This document shows positions 37,194 to 47,432 of a stretch of 64,000 bases of DNA, one piece after another (position 1 is the first letter of the stretch; each line of letters opens with the position of its first letter). Source of the stretch: Paenibacillus sinopodophylli (GTDB taxonomy: Bacteria > Bacillota > Bacilli > Paenibacillales > Paenibacillaceae); assembly GCF_005930355.1 (NCBI RefSeq), contig NZ_VDBO01000003.1:1-64000 (forward strand), written 5' to 3'. The position numbers and the translations under genes are program-made. The notes beneath the pieces are model-generated. The model saw nothing but the letters and a program-made list of their open reading frames with translations, made no database searches and was not told the DNA's origin.

Positions 37194-38684
37194 ATGAAGT
37201 ACTGCCTTGTTTTCCACATGCAGAAAGGAGTGATTCATATCATAAAACGGATTCATATTGGCATCATCATCGCTGCTTCCCTGTTGCTTCTCGCAGCTGT
37301 AAGCTCAGGCTTTGTCTGGAATTACGCACTGCAAAAAACAGTTCCCGAGCAGGTTGATGCCGGCGGTATTGCCATTGGCGGCTTACCGCTGCAAGAAGCG
37401 CTGCATGTGCTGGATCAATATGAGCAAGCGCTGCTGCAGAGGACAATTTCGATTCAAGCTTCTACAGCGGCAGCAAGCGACAGCAAGAGCTGGACCGTCT
37501 CCGAGCTCGGCTACAAAGCAGCATTCACCGGTGCACGGGAAGCTTTAGCTAAGCTCACTGAAGGCGATATATGGGAGCGTGCCGTCTATCGGTATCAATT
37601 TCAAAAAACATATGTGCTCCTTCAAAGCTGGAATCCTGATGTGTTCGATGCAGCCGTACGCAAGCAATGGAGCTGGATCGAAAAGAATGAAACCAAAAAT
37701 GCCACGCGAACAATTACGGGTGACGACCAGATTGTTTATGAGCCTCATGTAGATGCTTATCGACTGGATACAGCTGAACTAACCGCTCGCGTTGATGAAT
37801 GGGTTATCGTTCCTAAGGAAAAAATCGGAGCTCCGGTCGAGAAGGCTTATGAAGCCTCCCTACCGATTTCGACCGTTCACCCCGAACTTACGCTGGAGAA
37901 ACTGAAGGATGAAGGAATCGAACGTAAAATCATGTCTTTCTCCACAGATTTCAAGACGAGTGCGGAGGGACGTGCCTATAACGTTACCGTTACGGCCGAA
38001 GCTCTTAACGACTGGGAGCTTGCACCCGGAGAAGTGTTTGACTACAACAAGCTGATAAAACGCGCTGAGGAACTGTACGAATATCGAGAAGCGCCTGTTA
38101 TTCTAAACGGAAAGCTAGTTCCCGGCATCGGTGGTGGAATATGCCAAGTATCGAGTACATTGTACAATGCAGCGCTGCGAGCCGGTCTCGAAATTGTTGA
38201 GCGTCGCAACCACTCCTTGCCTGTCGCTTATTTGCCGATCGGCCAAGATGCAACCTATGCGGGCGATGCGATTAACTTCCGTTTCAAGAATACGACTGGC
38301 AAACATTTGATCATTCGAACGCAAGTAGAGGATCGCAGACTTACCGTCAAGCTATTCGGAACGATGAACGCTGAGGAGAACTATGATATCGAATCCGTCA
38401 CGCTCCAGACGATCGCCCCTTCCATTCAGGAAAGAAACAATGCTCAATTATCGCCTGGCCAGAAAGTCATCCTAGAAAAAGGAAAGCAAGGCTACATTGT
38501 CGAAACCTATCGCACGCTTACGAAAAATGGCAAGCTCATTTCTCGTGATCGTATATCTCGTGATACTTATAAAGCACAACCCACACTGATCGAAGTTGGA
38601 CCACGCAAGGAAATTGGCGGACCAGCTGTAACACCAACTCCTGCTCCGAGCACAAAGGAGCCTATATTGGAGGACGGCATTTAA
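37194..38684 (+). CDS. VanW family protein with PG-binding-4 domain
   Basis: Exported protein of unknown biochemical role; VanW proteins occur with vancomycin-resistance and spore or cell-wall genes. A single N-terminal TM (about residues 21-42) is followed by a PG_binding_4-like region (about 50-240) and the VanW domain (about 270-400), including the hallmark GGGICQVSSTLYNAAL and HSLPV ... GQDATYA. A Pro/Thr-rich tail ends the protein. The ATG at 37194 has GGAG seven bases upstream; a stronger AAAGGAG at 37226 precedes only the rare starts ATC or ATA, so the start is not certain. It is monocistronic and shares a bidirectional terminator with argH. Confidence 0.88.
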   Translation: MKYCLVFHMQKGVIHIIKRIHIGIIIAASLLLLAAVSSGFVWNYALQKTVPEQVDAGGIAIGGLPLQEALHVLDQYEQALLQRTISIQASTAAASDSKSWTVSELGYKAAFTGAREALAKLTEGDIWERAVYRYQFQKTYVLLQSWNPDVFDAAVRKQWSWIEKNETKNATRTITGDDQIVYEPHVDAYRLDTAELTARVDEWVIVPKEKIGAPVEKAYEASLPISTVHPELTLEKLKDEGIERKIMSFSTDFKTSAEGRAYNVTVTAEALNDWELAPGEVFDYNKLIKRAEELYEYREAPVILNGKLVPGIGGGICQVSSTLYNAALRAGLEIVERRNHSLPVAYLPIGQDATYAGDAINFRFKNTTGKHLIIRTQVEDRRLTVKLFGTMNAEENYDIESVTLQTIAPSIQERNNAQLSPGQKVILEKGKQGYIVETYRTLTKNGKLISRDRISRDTYKAQPTLIEVGPRKEIGGPAVTPTPAPSTKEPILEDGI

Positions 38685-38747
38685 TGCTCAGTCTTATTGA
38701 ATAAGTTAAGGAGCAGCTACACCTGGTAAAGTCGATAAGAACAGCAA

Positions 38748-38795
38748 AAAAGCAGTTCGGCTGATTGCCTGTTAAGGCCTCGCCGAACTGCTTTT
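38748..38795. terminator. Bidirectional rho-independent terminator
   Basis: AAAAGCAGTTCGGC (38748-38761) pairs perfectly with GCCGAACTGCTTTT (38782-38795). It ends both vanW (plus) and the arginine operon (minus). Confidence 0.9.
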
Positions 38796-38825
38796 CACAA
38801 TCAACACCACGAATGGCGTTATGTT

Positions 38826-40241
38826 TTATCTGCTGCGTTCTAAATATTCAGTTACCCACGCTGCAGTCTGCTCTAGTACAACCTCAGCACGTCCGATTGC
38901 ATCCTGCACCTGCGTTTTGGCTGTGCCGCCGTAAACATTACGTGCATTGACAACTTGCTCAGGTTGAAGCACTGCATAAATGCGGTCATCGAACAGCGTC
39001 GAGAACTGCTTGAATTCATCCAACGTTAGATCAAGCAAATATTTGTTTTGCTCTATGCAGTACAATACCGTTTTGCCGATCACTTCATGCGCTTGGCGGA
39101 AAGGCAATCCTTTGCCTACGAGGAAATCTGCAATATCAGTCGCATTCGAGAAATCCTGATTCACGGCTTGACGCATACGTTCCTTGTTCACCTTCATTGT
39201 AGCAATCATAGGAGCGAACAGTTGAAGTGCGCCTTGGAGCGTCTTCACGGTGTCGAACATACCTTCCTTGTCTTCCTGCATGTCCTTGTTGTAGGCAAGC
39301 GGCAAGGATTTGAGCACAGTCAGCAAGCCGACAAGATCACCGTAAACACGACCTGTTTTGCCGCGCACGAGCTCAGGAACGTCCGGATTTTTCTTCTGCG
39401 GCATAATGCTGCTGCCCGTACAGAAAGCATCATCAAGCTCGACGAAATGGAACTCGGTGCTTGACCATAGAATGAGCTCTTCGCTGAGACGAGATAGATG
39501 CATCATAATGATCGACGCGTCAGCAAGAAACTCAACGATAAAGTCACGGTCACTTACTGCATCAAGGCTGTTCTCATAGACGCGGTCGAATTTCAACTGA
39601 CTCGCCACAAAGTGACGATCAATTGGGAATGTCGTTCCCGCAAGTGCTCCCGCGCCTAGCGGCAATACGTTAATACGTTTGTAGCTGTCCTGCAAACGCT
39701 CGATGTCACGCCCGAACATGGAAACGTAAGCCATCAAATGATGCGCGAACAGAATCGGCTGTGCACGCTGCAAATGCGTGTATCCAGGAACAATTGTATC
39801 GATATTCGCTTTCGCTTGCTCAATAAGCGCCAATTGCAGCTTGTAGAGCATATCGACGAACTCGACAACGCGTTTGCGAAGCCATAAATGCATATCTGTT
39901 GCCACTTGGTCATTCCGACTGCGTCCCGTGTGCAGCTTACCGCCAACGGAGCCTACATCATCTATGAGCGTTTTCTCGATATTCATATGAATATCTTCAT
40001 CACCAATAGAGAATTCGATATCGTTACGTTTGATTCGCTGCAAGACACGGTGCAAGCCGTCTTTAATCTTCTCTACGTCGTCAGCCGGCAATATACCTTG
40101 CTTGCCCAGCATCGTCACATGTGCAATGCTGCCTTGGATATCCTCCTCGGCAAGCTCTTTGTCGAACATAATAGAAGCTGTATATTCCTCTACCAATTGA
40201 TCCGTTTTCTTCGTAAAACGACCGCCCCATAATTTACTCAC
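38826..40241 (-). CDS. argH: Argininosuccinate lyase
   Basis: Last step of arginine synthesis: cleaves argininosuccinate to arginine and fumarate. The 471-aa protein has MSKLWGGRF at the start, [13 protein letters not shown], the Thr-His pair in [11 protein letters not shown], and the fumarase/aspartase signature [15 protein letters not shown] start with GGGAG 12 bases upstream. Last gene of the argCJBDFGH cluster, 26 bases after argG, followed by a strong terminator. Confidence 0.98.
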   Translation of the reverse strand: MSKLWGGRFTKKTDQLVEEYTASIMFDKELAEEDIQGSIAHVTMLGKQGILPADDVEKIKDGLHRVLQRIKRNDIEFSIGDEDIHMNIEKTLIDDVGSVGGKLHTGRSRNDQVATDMHLWLRKRVVEFVDMLYKLQLALIEQAKANIDTIVPGYTHLQRAQPILFAHHLMAYVSMFGRDIERLQDSYKRINVLPLGAGALAGTTFPIDRHFVASQLKFDRVYENSLDAVSDRDFIVEFLADASIIMMHLSRLSEELILWSSTEFHFVELDDAFCTGSSIMPQKKNPDVPELVRGKTGRVYGDLVGLLTVLKSLPLAYNKDMQEDKEGMFDTVKTLQGALQLFAPMIATMKVNKERMRQAVNQDFSNATDIADFLVGKGLPFRQAHEVIGKTVLYCIEQNKYLLDLTLDEFKQFSTLFDDRIYAVLQPEQVVNARNVYGGTAKTQVQDAIGRAEVVLEQTAAWVTEYLERSR

Positions 40242-40267
40242 TGGTTCGTTACACTCCCTTGTAAAGC

Positions 40268-41497
40268 TTATTTATTGCTGACTGCCGAGGAAACCTTCAA
40301 GCGCAAAGCGTTCAAACGAATAAAGCCTGTTGCATCGCCTTGATCGTAAGCTTGAGAAGGATCTGCTTCCATCGTTGCAATGTCAGGGTTGTACAAGCTA
40401 ACCGGACTTTGCACGCCTGCTCCGATAACGTTCCCTTTGTAAAGTTTCAGACGAACAACGCCGCTTACATTCTTTTGCGATTCTGTTACAAGTGCTTGCA
40501 GCGCAACCCGCTCAGGAGCAAACCAGAAGCCATTGTATACAAGCTGGCTGTATTTCGCGATCAAGGAGTCACGTAGATGCATAACCTCACGATCCATCGT
40601 TAACGATTCCATTTTGCGATGAGCAGTGAATAGGATCGTTCCGCCTGGTGTCTCATAAACGCCGCGGCTCTTCATGCCGACAAAACGGTTTTCTACCATG
40701 TCTACGCGTCCAATACCGTGCTTGCCGCCAAGCTCATTAAGGGTATCCATTACCTCAAGCGGACTAAGCTCCTTGCCGTTGATTGCCGTACAATCTCCCT
40801 CTGCGAAAGTAAGTTCAACATATTCAGCTTGATCAGGAGCGTTCTCTGGCGATACGCTCAGCACATACATGCTCTCGTTCTCTTCAGAGCTAGGATCGAA
40901 CCAAGGATCTTCAAGCATACCGCTCTCAAAGCTGATGTGCAGCAGGTTGCGGTCTGTCGAATAAGGCTTAGCCGCTGATGCTGTTACTGGAATATTATGC
41001 TTCTCAGCGTACGCGATCATTTCTGCGCGTCCTGGGAACTCCTCACGGAACGCTTCAAGGCGCCATGGCGCGATTACACCGATTTCTGGTGCCAAAGCAG
41101 CAGCCGTCAGCTCGAAACGCACCTGATCATTTCCTTTGCCTGTTGCGCCGTGTGCAATATAAGCAGCGCCTTCTGCACGTGCAATATCAACCATCCGCTT
41201 AGCGATAAGTGGTCGAGCAATCGAAGTACCTAGCAAATATTGACCTTCATAAAGCGTTCCCGCTTGGAACATCGGATAGATGAAATCCTTTGCGAATTCT
41301 TCGCGAAGGTCATCGATGTACACTTTGGATGCGCCAGTTGCTAGTGCTTTAGCCTCCAAGCCGTCAAGCTCATCCTTTTGCCCGATATCTGCTGTGAATG
41401 CGATAATCTCAGCGTCGTATGTTTCTTTCAACCATTTGAGGATAACTGATGTATCCAATCCGCCGGAATAGGCGAGTACGATTTTTTCTTTTGCCAT
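40268..41497 (-). CDS. argG: Argininosuccinate synthase
   Basis: Joins citrulline and aspartate using ATP. The 409-aa protein begins with the ATP-pyrophosphatase P-loop AYSGGLDTS and has [15 protein letters not shown] and [11 protein letters not shown]. Upstream AAGGAAG supports the ATG. It follows argF by 48 bases and precedes argH by 26. Confidence 0.98.
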   Translation of the reverse strand: MAKEKIVLAYSGGLDTSVILKWLKETYDAEIIAFTADIGQKDELDGLEAKALATGASKVYIDDLREEFAKDFIYPMFQAGTLYEGQYLLGTSIARPLIAKRMVDIARAEGAAYIAHGATGKGNDQVRFELTAAALAPEIGVIAPWRLEAFREEFPGRAEMIAYAEKHNIPVTASAAKPYSTDRNLLHISFESGMLEDPWFDPSSEENESMYVLSVSPENAPDQAEYVELTFAEGDCTAINGKELSPLEVMDTLNELGGKHGIGRVDMVENRFVGMKSRGVYETPGGTILFTAHRKMESLTMDREVMHLRDSLIAKYSQLVYNGFWFAPERVALQALVTESQKNVSGVVRLKLYKGNVIGAGVQSPVSLYNPDIATMEADPSQAYDQGDATGFIRLNALRLKVSSAVSNK

Positions 41498-41545
41498 TGT
41501 AATATATACTTCCTTTCGAATGAATTCATATCGTTAAGTGGTACG

Positions 41546-42505
41546 CTAGGACATAATAGCTGCCATAATCGCTTTCTGAGCATGGAGACGGTTTTCCGCT
41601 TGGTCAAAAATAATAGAGCTGTCGCCATCGATTACGCCTTCGCTCACTTCTTCGCCGCGATGAGCTGGCAAGCAGTGCATAAAGAGATAATCTTTCTTGG
41701 CATATTTAATCAAAGCCTCATTCACCTGATAAGCGGCAAAAGCAACTTCCCGCTCCTTCTGCTCCGCTTCCTGCCCCATGCTCGCCCATACATCCGTGTA
41801 CACGATATCGGCATCGGCAATCGCTTCTTTCGGGTCGCGGCAGATGTGGATTTGGGAGCCTGTTTCCGCTGCATGATCCTTCGTCTGTTGAATAATATCT
41901 GCATCCGGCTCATAGCCCTCAGGTGTCGCAACGGACATATGAAGACCAAGCTTGGCAGCACCCATGAGTAGAGAGTGAGTCATATTGTTACCGTCGCCAA
42001 TATAAGCAATTTTGAGTCCTTCCAGACGGCCTTTCTGCTCAAGAATCGTCTGATAATCGGCAAGCGCCTGACATGGATGCGATAGATCCGTCAACCCGTT
42101 AATGACAGGAATCGTTGCTCCACGAGCCAATTCAACAACCTTACGGTGCGCGAAGGTACGAATCATAATACCATCTAGATAACGCGACAGCGTCTGTGCC
42201 GTATCCCAGATCGTCTCGCCGCGGCCGATTTGCAGATCATTCCCGCTGAGGAAAAGTCCTTGCCCGCCAAGCTGGTACATCCCCACTTCGAATGATACGC
42301 GTGTGCGAGTGGATGACTTCTCAAAAATCATGCCAAGTGTTTTTCCTTTCAGCACATGATGCGTTTCGCCTGCTTTTTGCTTTTGCTTCAAATCAATGGC
42401 TAGATCGATCAAGTAACGAATTTCTTCCGGCTTGAAATCGACCAGCATTAGGAAATCGCGCCCCTTCAAGCTTTGCGCAATATCTTCATTTACAGTTCCT
42501 TGCAT
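41546..42505 (-). CDS. argF: Ornithine carbamoyltransferase
   Basis: Makes citrulline from ornithine and carbamoyl phosphate. The carbamoyl-phosphate motif STRTR, HPCQALADY, the DxxxSMG-type motif (DVWASMGQE) and HCLPAHRG are all present. I set the start at 42505 (319 aa): AAGGAGGG lies seven bases before this ATG, and the 18 extra in-frame codons would overlap the end of argD. Placed in the biosynthetic operon, so anabolic rather than an arginine deiminase (ArcB) enzyme. Confidence 0.97.
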   Translation of the reverse strand: MQGTVNEDIAQSLKGRDFLMLVDFKPEEIRYLIDLAIDLKQKQKAGETHHVLKGKTLGMIFEKSSTRTRVSFEVGMYQLGGQGLFLSGNDLQIGRGETIWDTAQTLSRYLDGIMIRTFAHRKVVELARGATIPVINGLTDLSHPCQALADYQTILEQKGRLEGLKIAYIGDGNNMTHSLLMGAAKLGLHMSVATPEGYEPDADIIQQTKDHAAETGSQIHICRDPKEAIADADIVYTDVWASMGQEAEQKEREVAFAAYQVNEALIKYAKKDYLFMHCLPAHRGEEVSEGVIDGDSSIIFDQAENRLHAQKAIMAAIMS

Positions 42506-42551
42506 GGTGTAGCCCTCCTTCTGGTTAAAACAATATGCTTTGTGAATCTCA

Positions 42552-43754
42552 TTAGGCAACAGGACGTTTCTCTTCCAATAGCTCCACTAATATCGCAACA
42601 GCCATGTCAATTTCTTCATCCGTAACCAACAAATTAGGCAATAAACGAATAACGTCCGGACCGGCTGATATGGCAATCAATCCGCGTTCCTGTGCCTTGT
42701 TCAAAAGATCAGCAATCGGTTCTGCACACGCGATGCCGACGAGCAGACCGAGACCTCGCACTTCATGCACAAAAGCATTGCCCGCGAGCTTCTGTCTAAG
42801 CTGATCCATCAAGTATTCACCTTTTTGCGCCGCACGCTCAGACAGGCCTTCGCCTACTATCGTCTCCACAGTTGCTTTCACCACCGCTGTCGCAATCGGC
42901 GTGCCGCCAAACGTCGATCCATGACTGCCTGCTGTGAACCCTTCGCGCAGCTTTTCCTTCGCTGCCATTGCGCCAACTGGGAATCCGCTTCCGAGACCTT
43001 TTGCCATTGTGAAAATATCCGGCTCAATGCCATAATGCTCGTAAGCGAACAGCTTGCCTGTACGTCCCATTCCCGTTTGAATCTCATCAACGATAAGCAG
43101 GATGCCTTGTTTCTCACACAACGCAACCAGCGCTTTGAGATATTCAGGGTCAACAGCATTGATCCCGCCCTCTGCCTGTACCATTTCCAGCATAACGGCT
43201 GCTGTACGATCAGACACAGCAGCCTCAAGTGCTGCGAGATCGTTTAGTGGAATCGTTACAAAACCTTCTGGGAGCGGTGCAAAACCTTCCTTTACCTTCG
43301 CTTGGCCTGTTGCCGTAAGCGTAGCAAGCGTACGTCCATGGAAGGACTGCTCAAACGTAATAATTTCAAAACGTCCGTTATTCAGCACCTTCTGATTGTA
43401 TCGGCGTGCCAGCTTGATTGCAGCTTCATTCGCTTCTGCACCCGAATTACAGAAAAAAACAGCATCCGCACAGCTATTGTCTGTAATAAGTTTGCCCGCT
43501 TCCGCTTGGTTCGGAATATGGAATAGATTCGATACATGCCATAGCTCATCCAACTGCTTAATCAAAGCTTCCTTGATTTGTTTTGGGGCATGCCCCAAGT
43601 TCGTAACGGCAATACCGCTCATGAAATCAAGATACTTGGTTCCTTTGTCATCCCATAGCCAGCTTCCTTCGCCCTTAACCAATGCCATCGGATATCTGGC
43701 GTAGGTAGGAAACAGAGATTGATCAGCCGCAGCTGCCGTTTTTATATCGCTCAT
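42552..43754 (-). CDS. argD: Acetylornithine aminotransferase
   Basis: PLP enzyme converting N-acetylglutamate semialdehyde to N-acetylornithine. The 400-aa class III aminotransferase shows NSGAEANEAAIKLAR, SFHGRT, VDEIQTGMGRTG and the PLP lysine in TMAKGLG. It starts five bases after argB ends, with GGGCGGGTG upstream. Other class III activities (GABA, ornithine) are possible in principle, but the operon context settles it. Confidence 0.96.
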   Translation of the reverse strand: MSDIKTAAAADQSLFPTYARYPMALVKGEGSWLWDDKGTKYLDFMSGIAVTNLGHAPKQIKEALIKQLDELWHVSNLFHIPNQAEAGKLITDNSCADAVFFCNSGAEANEAAIKLARRYNQKVLNNGRFEIITFEQSFHGRTLATLTATGQAKVKEGFAPLPEGFVTIPLNDLAALEAAVSDRTAAVMLEMVQAEGGINAVDPEYLKALVALCEKQGILLIVDEIQTGMGRTGKLFAYEHYGIEPDIFTMAKGLGSGFPVGAMAAKEKLREGFTAGSHGSTFGGTPIATAVVKATVETIVGEGLSERAAQKGEYLMDQLRQKLAGNAFVHEVRGLGLLVGIACAEPIADLLNKAQERGLIAISAGPDVIRLLPNLLVTDEEIDMAVAILVELLEEKRPVA

Positions 43755-43759
43755 TAACG

Positions 43760-44566
43760 TTACACCCGCCCTTCATTCGTCTGTACGATCCGAGTACCTA
43801 CTCCGCCTTCACGGACAGCTCTCGTCAGTACGCCCGGCTCCTCGCCGCTTACAATCACAACCTCGCGGACCCGCCCTTGTATACACTGTATCGCTGCGCG
43901 CACCTTTGGAATCATACCGCCATAAATTTCACCACTGGCAATCATTTCTTCAATCTCGGCAACGGAAGCAACCGGAAGCACCTGCTTTTGTCCATCTACC
44001 GTTTTGAGAATGCCTGGCACATCCGTTACTACAATCATGCGCTCGACGCCTAAATGGGATGCCACAGCACCTGCAGCCGTATCGGCATTGATATTGTAGC
44101 GTTGCCCCTGATCATCAATCCCGATTGGAGCAATAACCGGAATGTAGCCCATCTCCATTACACCTTCAATGATAGCTGCATTCACATCGGTAACATCGCC
44201 TACAAAACCTATCTCTTCCGCATTCGCTACTGGTTCAGCCTGTATCAGCTTACCGTCGACACCAGAGAGCCCCAGTGCCCGTGCGCCGTTTAGTTGGATC
44301 TTACGAACAATTTCTTTGTTGATACGCCCTGCTAGAACCATCTCGACAACGTCGAGCACGGCGTCGTTTGTTACCCGCAGGCCATTCACGAAACCGGTCT
44401 CGATTCCGAGCTTGCCAAGTGTCTCCGAAATCGCTGGACCGCCGCCATGTACGATTACCGGAAGAATGTCAGCCTCTTGCAGCTTGCGCAGCTCATCGAA
44501 AAAGCTGTTTGGAAGTGCTGCAAGCGTGCTGCCCCCACATTTCATTACAAAACGTTGCTCCGCCAC
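43760..44566 (-). CDS. argB: Acetylglutamate kinase
   Basis: Phosphorylates N-acetylglutamate. The 268-aa amino-acid-kinase fold protein has MKCGGSTL, VHGGGPAIS, the INADTAAGAVA segment and VVTDVPGIL. GTG start with GGAGG ten bases upstream; it begins 29 bases after argJ. The extra N-terminal helix typical of arginine-inhibited hexameric kinases is not obvious, which is in line with control at another step. Confidence 0.96.
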   Translation of the reverse strand: MAEQRFVMKCGGSTLAALPNSFFDELRKLQEADILPVIVHGGGPAISETLGKLGIETGFVNGLRVTNDAVLDVVEMVLAGRINKEIVRKIQLNGARALGLSGVDGKLIQAEPVANAEEIGFVGDVTDVNAAIIEGVMEMGYIPVIAPIGIDDQGQRYNINADTAAGAVASHLGVERMIVVTDVPGILKTVDGQKQVLPVASVAEIEEMIASGEIYGGMIPKVRAAIQCIQGRVREVVIVSGEEPGVLTRAVREGGVGTRIVQTNEGRV

Positions 44567-44595
44567 TGAATCAAAACCTCCAAGACTTTTTTGGA

Positions 44596-45837
44596 TTACG
44601 TCCGATACGCCGCGTTAATGCGGACGTAATCATAAGTCAGATCACAGCCCCATGCCGTTGCCTGACCTTCTCCGTTATGTAAGTCAACGCGAATAACGAC
44701 AGTATCACCTTTTAAATATTCCAAAGCAATCTCCTCATCAAAAACGACTGGACGGGATTGCTCTAATGTTACAATATTACCCAAACGAATATCGACTGTT
44801 TCCGGGTTAACCGGTTGGCCTGCACGGCCTACAGCAGCAATGATCCGTCCCCAGTTCGCATCAGCTCCGAAAACAGCAGATTTCACAAGCGATGAACCAA
44901 TAACCGTCTTCGCAATGGCTTGAGCAGAATCATCGCTGATCGCTCCATTTACCTGTACCTCGACAAGCTTAGTAGCACCTTCACCGTCACGGGCGATCGC
45001 CTTCGCAAGCACCTCGCATACGTAGCGAATAGCCGCAGCAAACGCTGCCCAGCCTTCATGAGCTTCCGTCAGCTCATTGTTCCCTGCAAGTCCGCTCGCC
45101 ATAGCGACCAGCATATCATTCGTACTCGTATCGCCGTCAACCGTAATCATATTGAAAGTCAGGTCTGTCGATTGGCGCAGCAATTGCTGCAGCGCCTCGC
45201 TGCCAATCGCCGCATCTGTCGTAACGAAACCAAGCATCGTCGCCATATTCGGATGAATCATGCCAGAACCTTTTGCCGCTCCCGCCACGTAAACGCGTTT
45301 CCCATCCAATTCAAGCTCCACACACACCATCTTCTGTACTAAATCTGTCGTGAGAATTGCTTGACAGAAATCATCTGCGCCTGCGCGCGTACCTGCAAGT
45401 TTAGCGGGTAATCCGTCTATGCCCGTTCGTACTTTGTCCATCTTGAGCAGTTCTCCAATGACGCCTGTTGATGCTACAGCCACTTGCTCGGCGGGTACTC
45501 CAGCAGACTCCGCAAACCTAGCACGCATCTCGTAGGCATCCGCGTCTCCCTGCTTGCCTGTGCAAGCATTCGCATTGCCGCTGTTGACTAGCACCGCACG
45601 CAGCACGCCGCCTGCTGCGATACTATCGCGAGTTACTTGCAGCGGTGCAGCTTGAAATACATTTGTCGTATACACGCCTGCAGCAGCAGCTGGCACTTCG
45701 CATACAATAGCACCTAGATCATGACGCGTCGTTTTTTTGAGGCCGCAATGCAGTCCACCTGCCGTAAAGCCTTGAGGAGTTGTAATCGAGCCGTCCGTGA
45801 CGACTGAGAACAAAGCTTTCGAATTTTCCTGTCCCAT
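44596..45837 (-). CDS. argJ: Glutamate N-acetyltransferase (ornithine acetyltransferase)
   Basis: Moves acetyl groups from N-acetylornithine to glutamate, and in bifunctional forms also uses acetyl-CoA. The 413-aa precursor has the self-cleavage site in HPNMATML, where the Thr becomes the N-terminal nucleophile of the beta chain, and ends in DLTYDYVRINAAYRT. With no argA or argE in the operon, the recycling pathway through ArgJ is used. AAGGAGA lies 12 bases upstream of the ATG. The argC-argJ gap (163 bases) contains a dispersed repeat. Confidence 0.97.
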   Translation of the reverse strand: MGQENSKALFSVVTDGSITTPQGFTAGGLHCGLKKTTRHDLGAIVCEVPAAAAGVYTTNVFQAAPLQVTRDSIAAGGVLRAVLVNSGNANACTGKQGDADAYEMRARFAESAGVPAEQVAVASTGVIGELLKMDKVRTGIDGLPAKLAGTRAGADDFCQAILTTDLVQKMVCVELELDGKRVYVAGAAKGSGMIHPNMATMLGFVTTDAAIGSEALQQLLRQSTDLTFNMITVDGDTSTNDMLVAMASGLAGNNELTEAHEGWAAFAAAIRYVCEVLAKAIARDGEGATKLVEVQVNGAISDDSAQAIAKTVIGSSLVKSAVFGADANWGRIIAAVGRAGQPVNPETVDIRLGNIVTLEQSRPVVFDEEIALEYLKGDTVVIRVDLHNGEGQATAWGCDLTYDYVRINAAYRT

Positions 45838-45882
45838 CGTAAAATCGTTTCTCCTTCACCTGTATGAATTCGGATATAAGCC

Positions 45883-45979
45883 AAGCGTAAACGGCTGAAG
45901 CCATCCTCTGTCGGCTAAGCTAACGTTTCGCGTAGAAATATAGATAAAGTTAGTAAAATGTTATGCTTTCCTATATATT
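45883..45979 (+). repeat. Dispersed intergenic hairpin element, copy 4
   Basis: About 97 bases in the argC-argJ gap of the minus-strand operon. It shares AAGCGTAAACGGCTGAAGCCAT at the left and TATGCTTTCCTATAT at the right with copy 1, with a diverged middle. GAAATATAG (45935 region) pairs with CTATATATT. It would be transcribed in reverse orientation within the arg mRNA. Confidence 0.65.
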
Positions 45980-46000
45980 GAAAAACGGTATGATACTTTA

Positions 46001-47050
46001 TTAAGGATATACTGGTACAAATTGCAGACCGAGCGTTTCGTCCCATCCCATCATTAGGTTCAAGTTCTGAATGGCTTGGCCTGCCGCACCTTTTACCAAA
46101 TTATCAATAACAGACACAATCGTTACGCGCCCCGTACGCTCATCGACTGCGAATCCGATATCACAGTAATTGGAGCCCCATACTTCCTTCGTAGTCGGCC
46201 ATTGACCTTCTGGACGAATACGTACAAATTTGCGATTGGTGTAATACGAACGGTAAAGCTCAATGAAATCAGCCGTGCTGTGTCCCTCTTGTACAGTCGC
46301 ATACATCGTAGACATAATACCACGGGTCATCGGTACAAGATGTGTCGTAAAGGTGGTGACAACCGGCTTGTTAGCCGCATCTGAGAGCACCATTTCGATT
46401 TCTGGAATATGTTGATGCTGATTTAATTTGTAAGCCTTCAGGTTTTCATTTAACTCCGAGTAGTGCGTACCTAGAGAAGCGCCGCGACCTGCCCCTGAGA
46501 CACCTGATTTGGCATCAATAATAATCGTGGAAGGATCAATCCAGCCAGCTTTCACTGCAGGAATAAGACCAAGAAGCGTAGCTGTTGGATAACATCCCGG
46601 GTTAGAGATAAATGGCGAATCCAATACTTGATCTCCATAAATTTCTGCCAAGCCGAATACTGCTTGCTTCAAGTAAGCTTCATCTGCCGCGGGCTTTTTA
46701 TACCATTGTTCATAAAGCGCTGGAGATTTCAAACGGAAATCACCAGACAAATCTATAATCTTGAGGCCTGCTTCCAAAAGCGACGGCACCAGCTTTGATG
46801 CCACTCCAGCAGGCGTAGCCAGAAACACAACGTCTGCTTTCGCTTTGATAGCAGCAGGGTCTACATCATCCAGCAGTTCCTCACGGATACCCGTCAAATG
46901 CGGATAACCCTCCGCTATAGGCGTACCTGCGCTGGAAGACGAAATGACCGACGTCACCTCTGCCAGAGGATGGGATGCGAGCAGACGAATGAGCTCTACA
47001 CCGCCGTAGCCTGTTGATCCGATAATTGCTATTTTCACCTTTGAGCTCAT
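46001..47050 (-). CDS. argC: N-acetyl-gamma-glutamyl-phosphate reductase
   Basis: NADPH-dependent reduction of N-acetylglutamyl phosphate. The 349-aa protein has the nucleotide-binding GSTGYGGVELIRLL, the active-site cysteine in SNPGCYPTA, and the HQHIPE segment. GGGGAGAG precedes the ATG. First gene of argCJBDFGH, about 160 bases downstream of a good promoter (47209-47237). Confidence 0.98.
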   Translation of the reverse strand: MSSKVKIAIIGSTGYGGVELIRLLASHPLAEVTSVISSSSAGTPIAEGYPHLTGIREELLDDVDPAAIKAKADVVFLATPAGVASKLVPSLLEAGLKIIDLSGDFRLKSPALYEQWYKKPAADEAYLKQAVFGLAEIYGDQVLDSPFISNPGCYPTATLLGLIPAVKAGWIDPSTIIIDAKSGVSGAGRGASLGTHYSELNENLKAYKLNQHQHIPEIEMVLSDAANKPVVTTFTTHLVPMTRGIMSTMYATVQEGHSTADFIELYRSYYTNRKFVRIRPEGQWPTTKEVWGSNYCDIGFAVDERTGRVTIVSVIDNLVKGAAGQAIQNLNLMMGWDETLGLQFVPVYP

Positions 47051-47208
47051 ATTATTCTCTCCCCGAAACGAAATGCCGCAGGCTTACCCATGACGCCACC
47101 TGGGCTGTATCTATTACTCTTTCCTTGTACGGAAAGGTTGTCATCTTCTTCAGCTTATAATTGTACAACATTCGGCAGTTGATGGAAATATGCAGGTTGT
47201 TCCGTATT

Positions 47209-47237
47209 ATTATACATTCGAATTCATATTAATACAA
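47209..47237 (-). promoter_or_regulatory. Arginine operon promoter
   Basis: TTGTAT (47232-47237) and TATAAT (47209-47214) on the minus strand are 17 bases apart. The spacer contains TATGAAT, a half-site of the Bacillus ARG box recognised by AhrC/ArgR; the second half is poor, so regulation is suggested rather than shown. Confidence 0.65.
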
Positions 47238-47301
47238 CGAGCAAATGTGTACATTTTAACCCATTCTCAGTTAACATAGATGAAAACTTTTATGCAAATA
47301 C

Positions 47302-47317
47302 AAGAACACCTGTTCTT
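47302..47317. promoter_or_regulatory. LexA-like palindrome
   Basis: AAGAACACCTGTTCTT is a near-perfect palindrome containing GAAC-N4-GTTC, the core of the Gram-positive SOS box. It lies 116 bases before the coiled-coil gene at 47433 and 65 bases beyond the argC -35 box. The flanking C/G of the full consensus is missing. Confidence 0.35.
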
Positions 47318-47432
47318 ATTTTTATGTTATCATACAACTAGCAGAAATGATATACTATTGGCAACGAGAGAAAGAAGAACGGAGCTCCATTCAGCTAAAC
47401 AGCTATTCATTTGCATGGGAGGCGATTTCATT

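Larger units (their letters stand above)
47051..47432. other. Divergent region: arg operon leader and coiled-coil gene upstream
   Basis: About 380 bases. It contains the argC promoter (47209-47237), a small hairpin in the arg leader (CTTTCC 47119-47124 with GGAAAG 47131-47136), and a LexA-like palindrome (47302-47317) on the coiled-coil gene side. No T-box or riboswitch was recognised. Confidence 0.5.
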
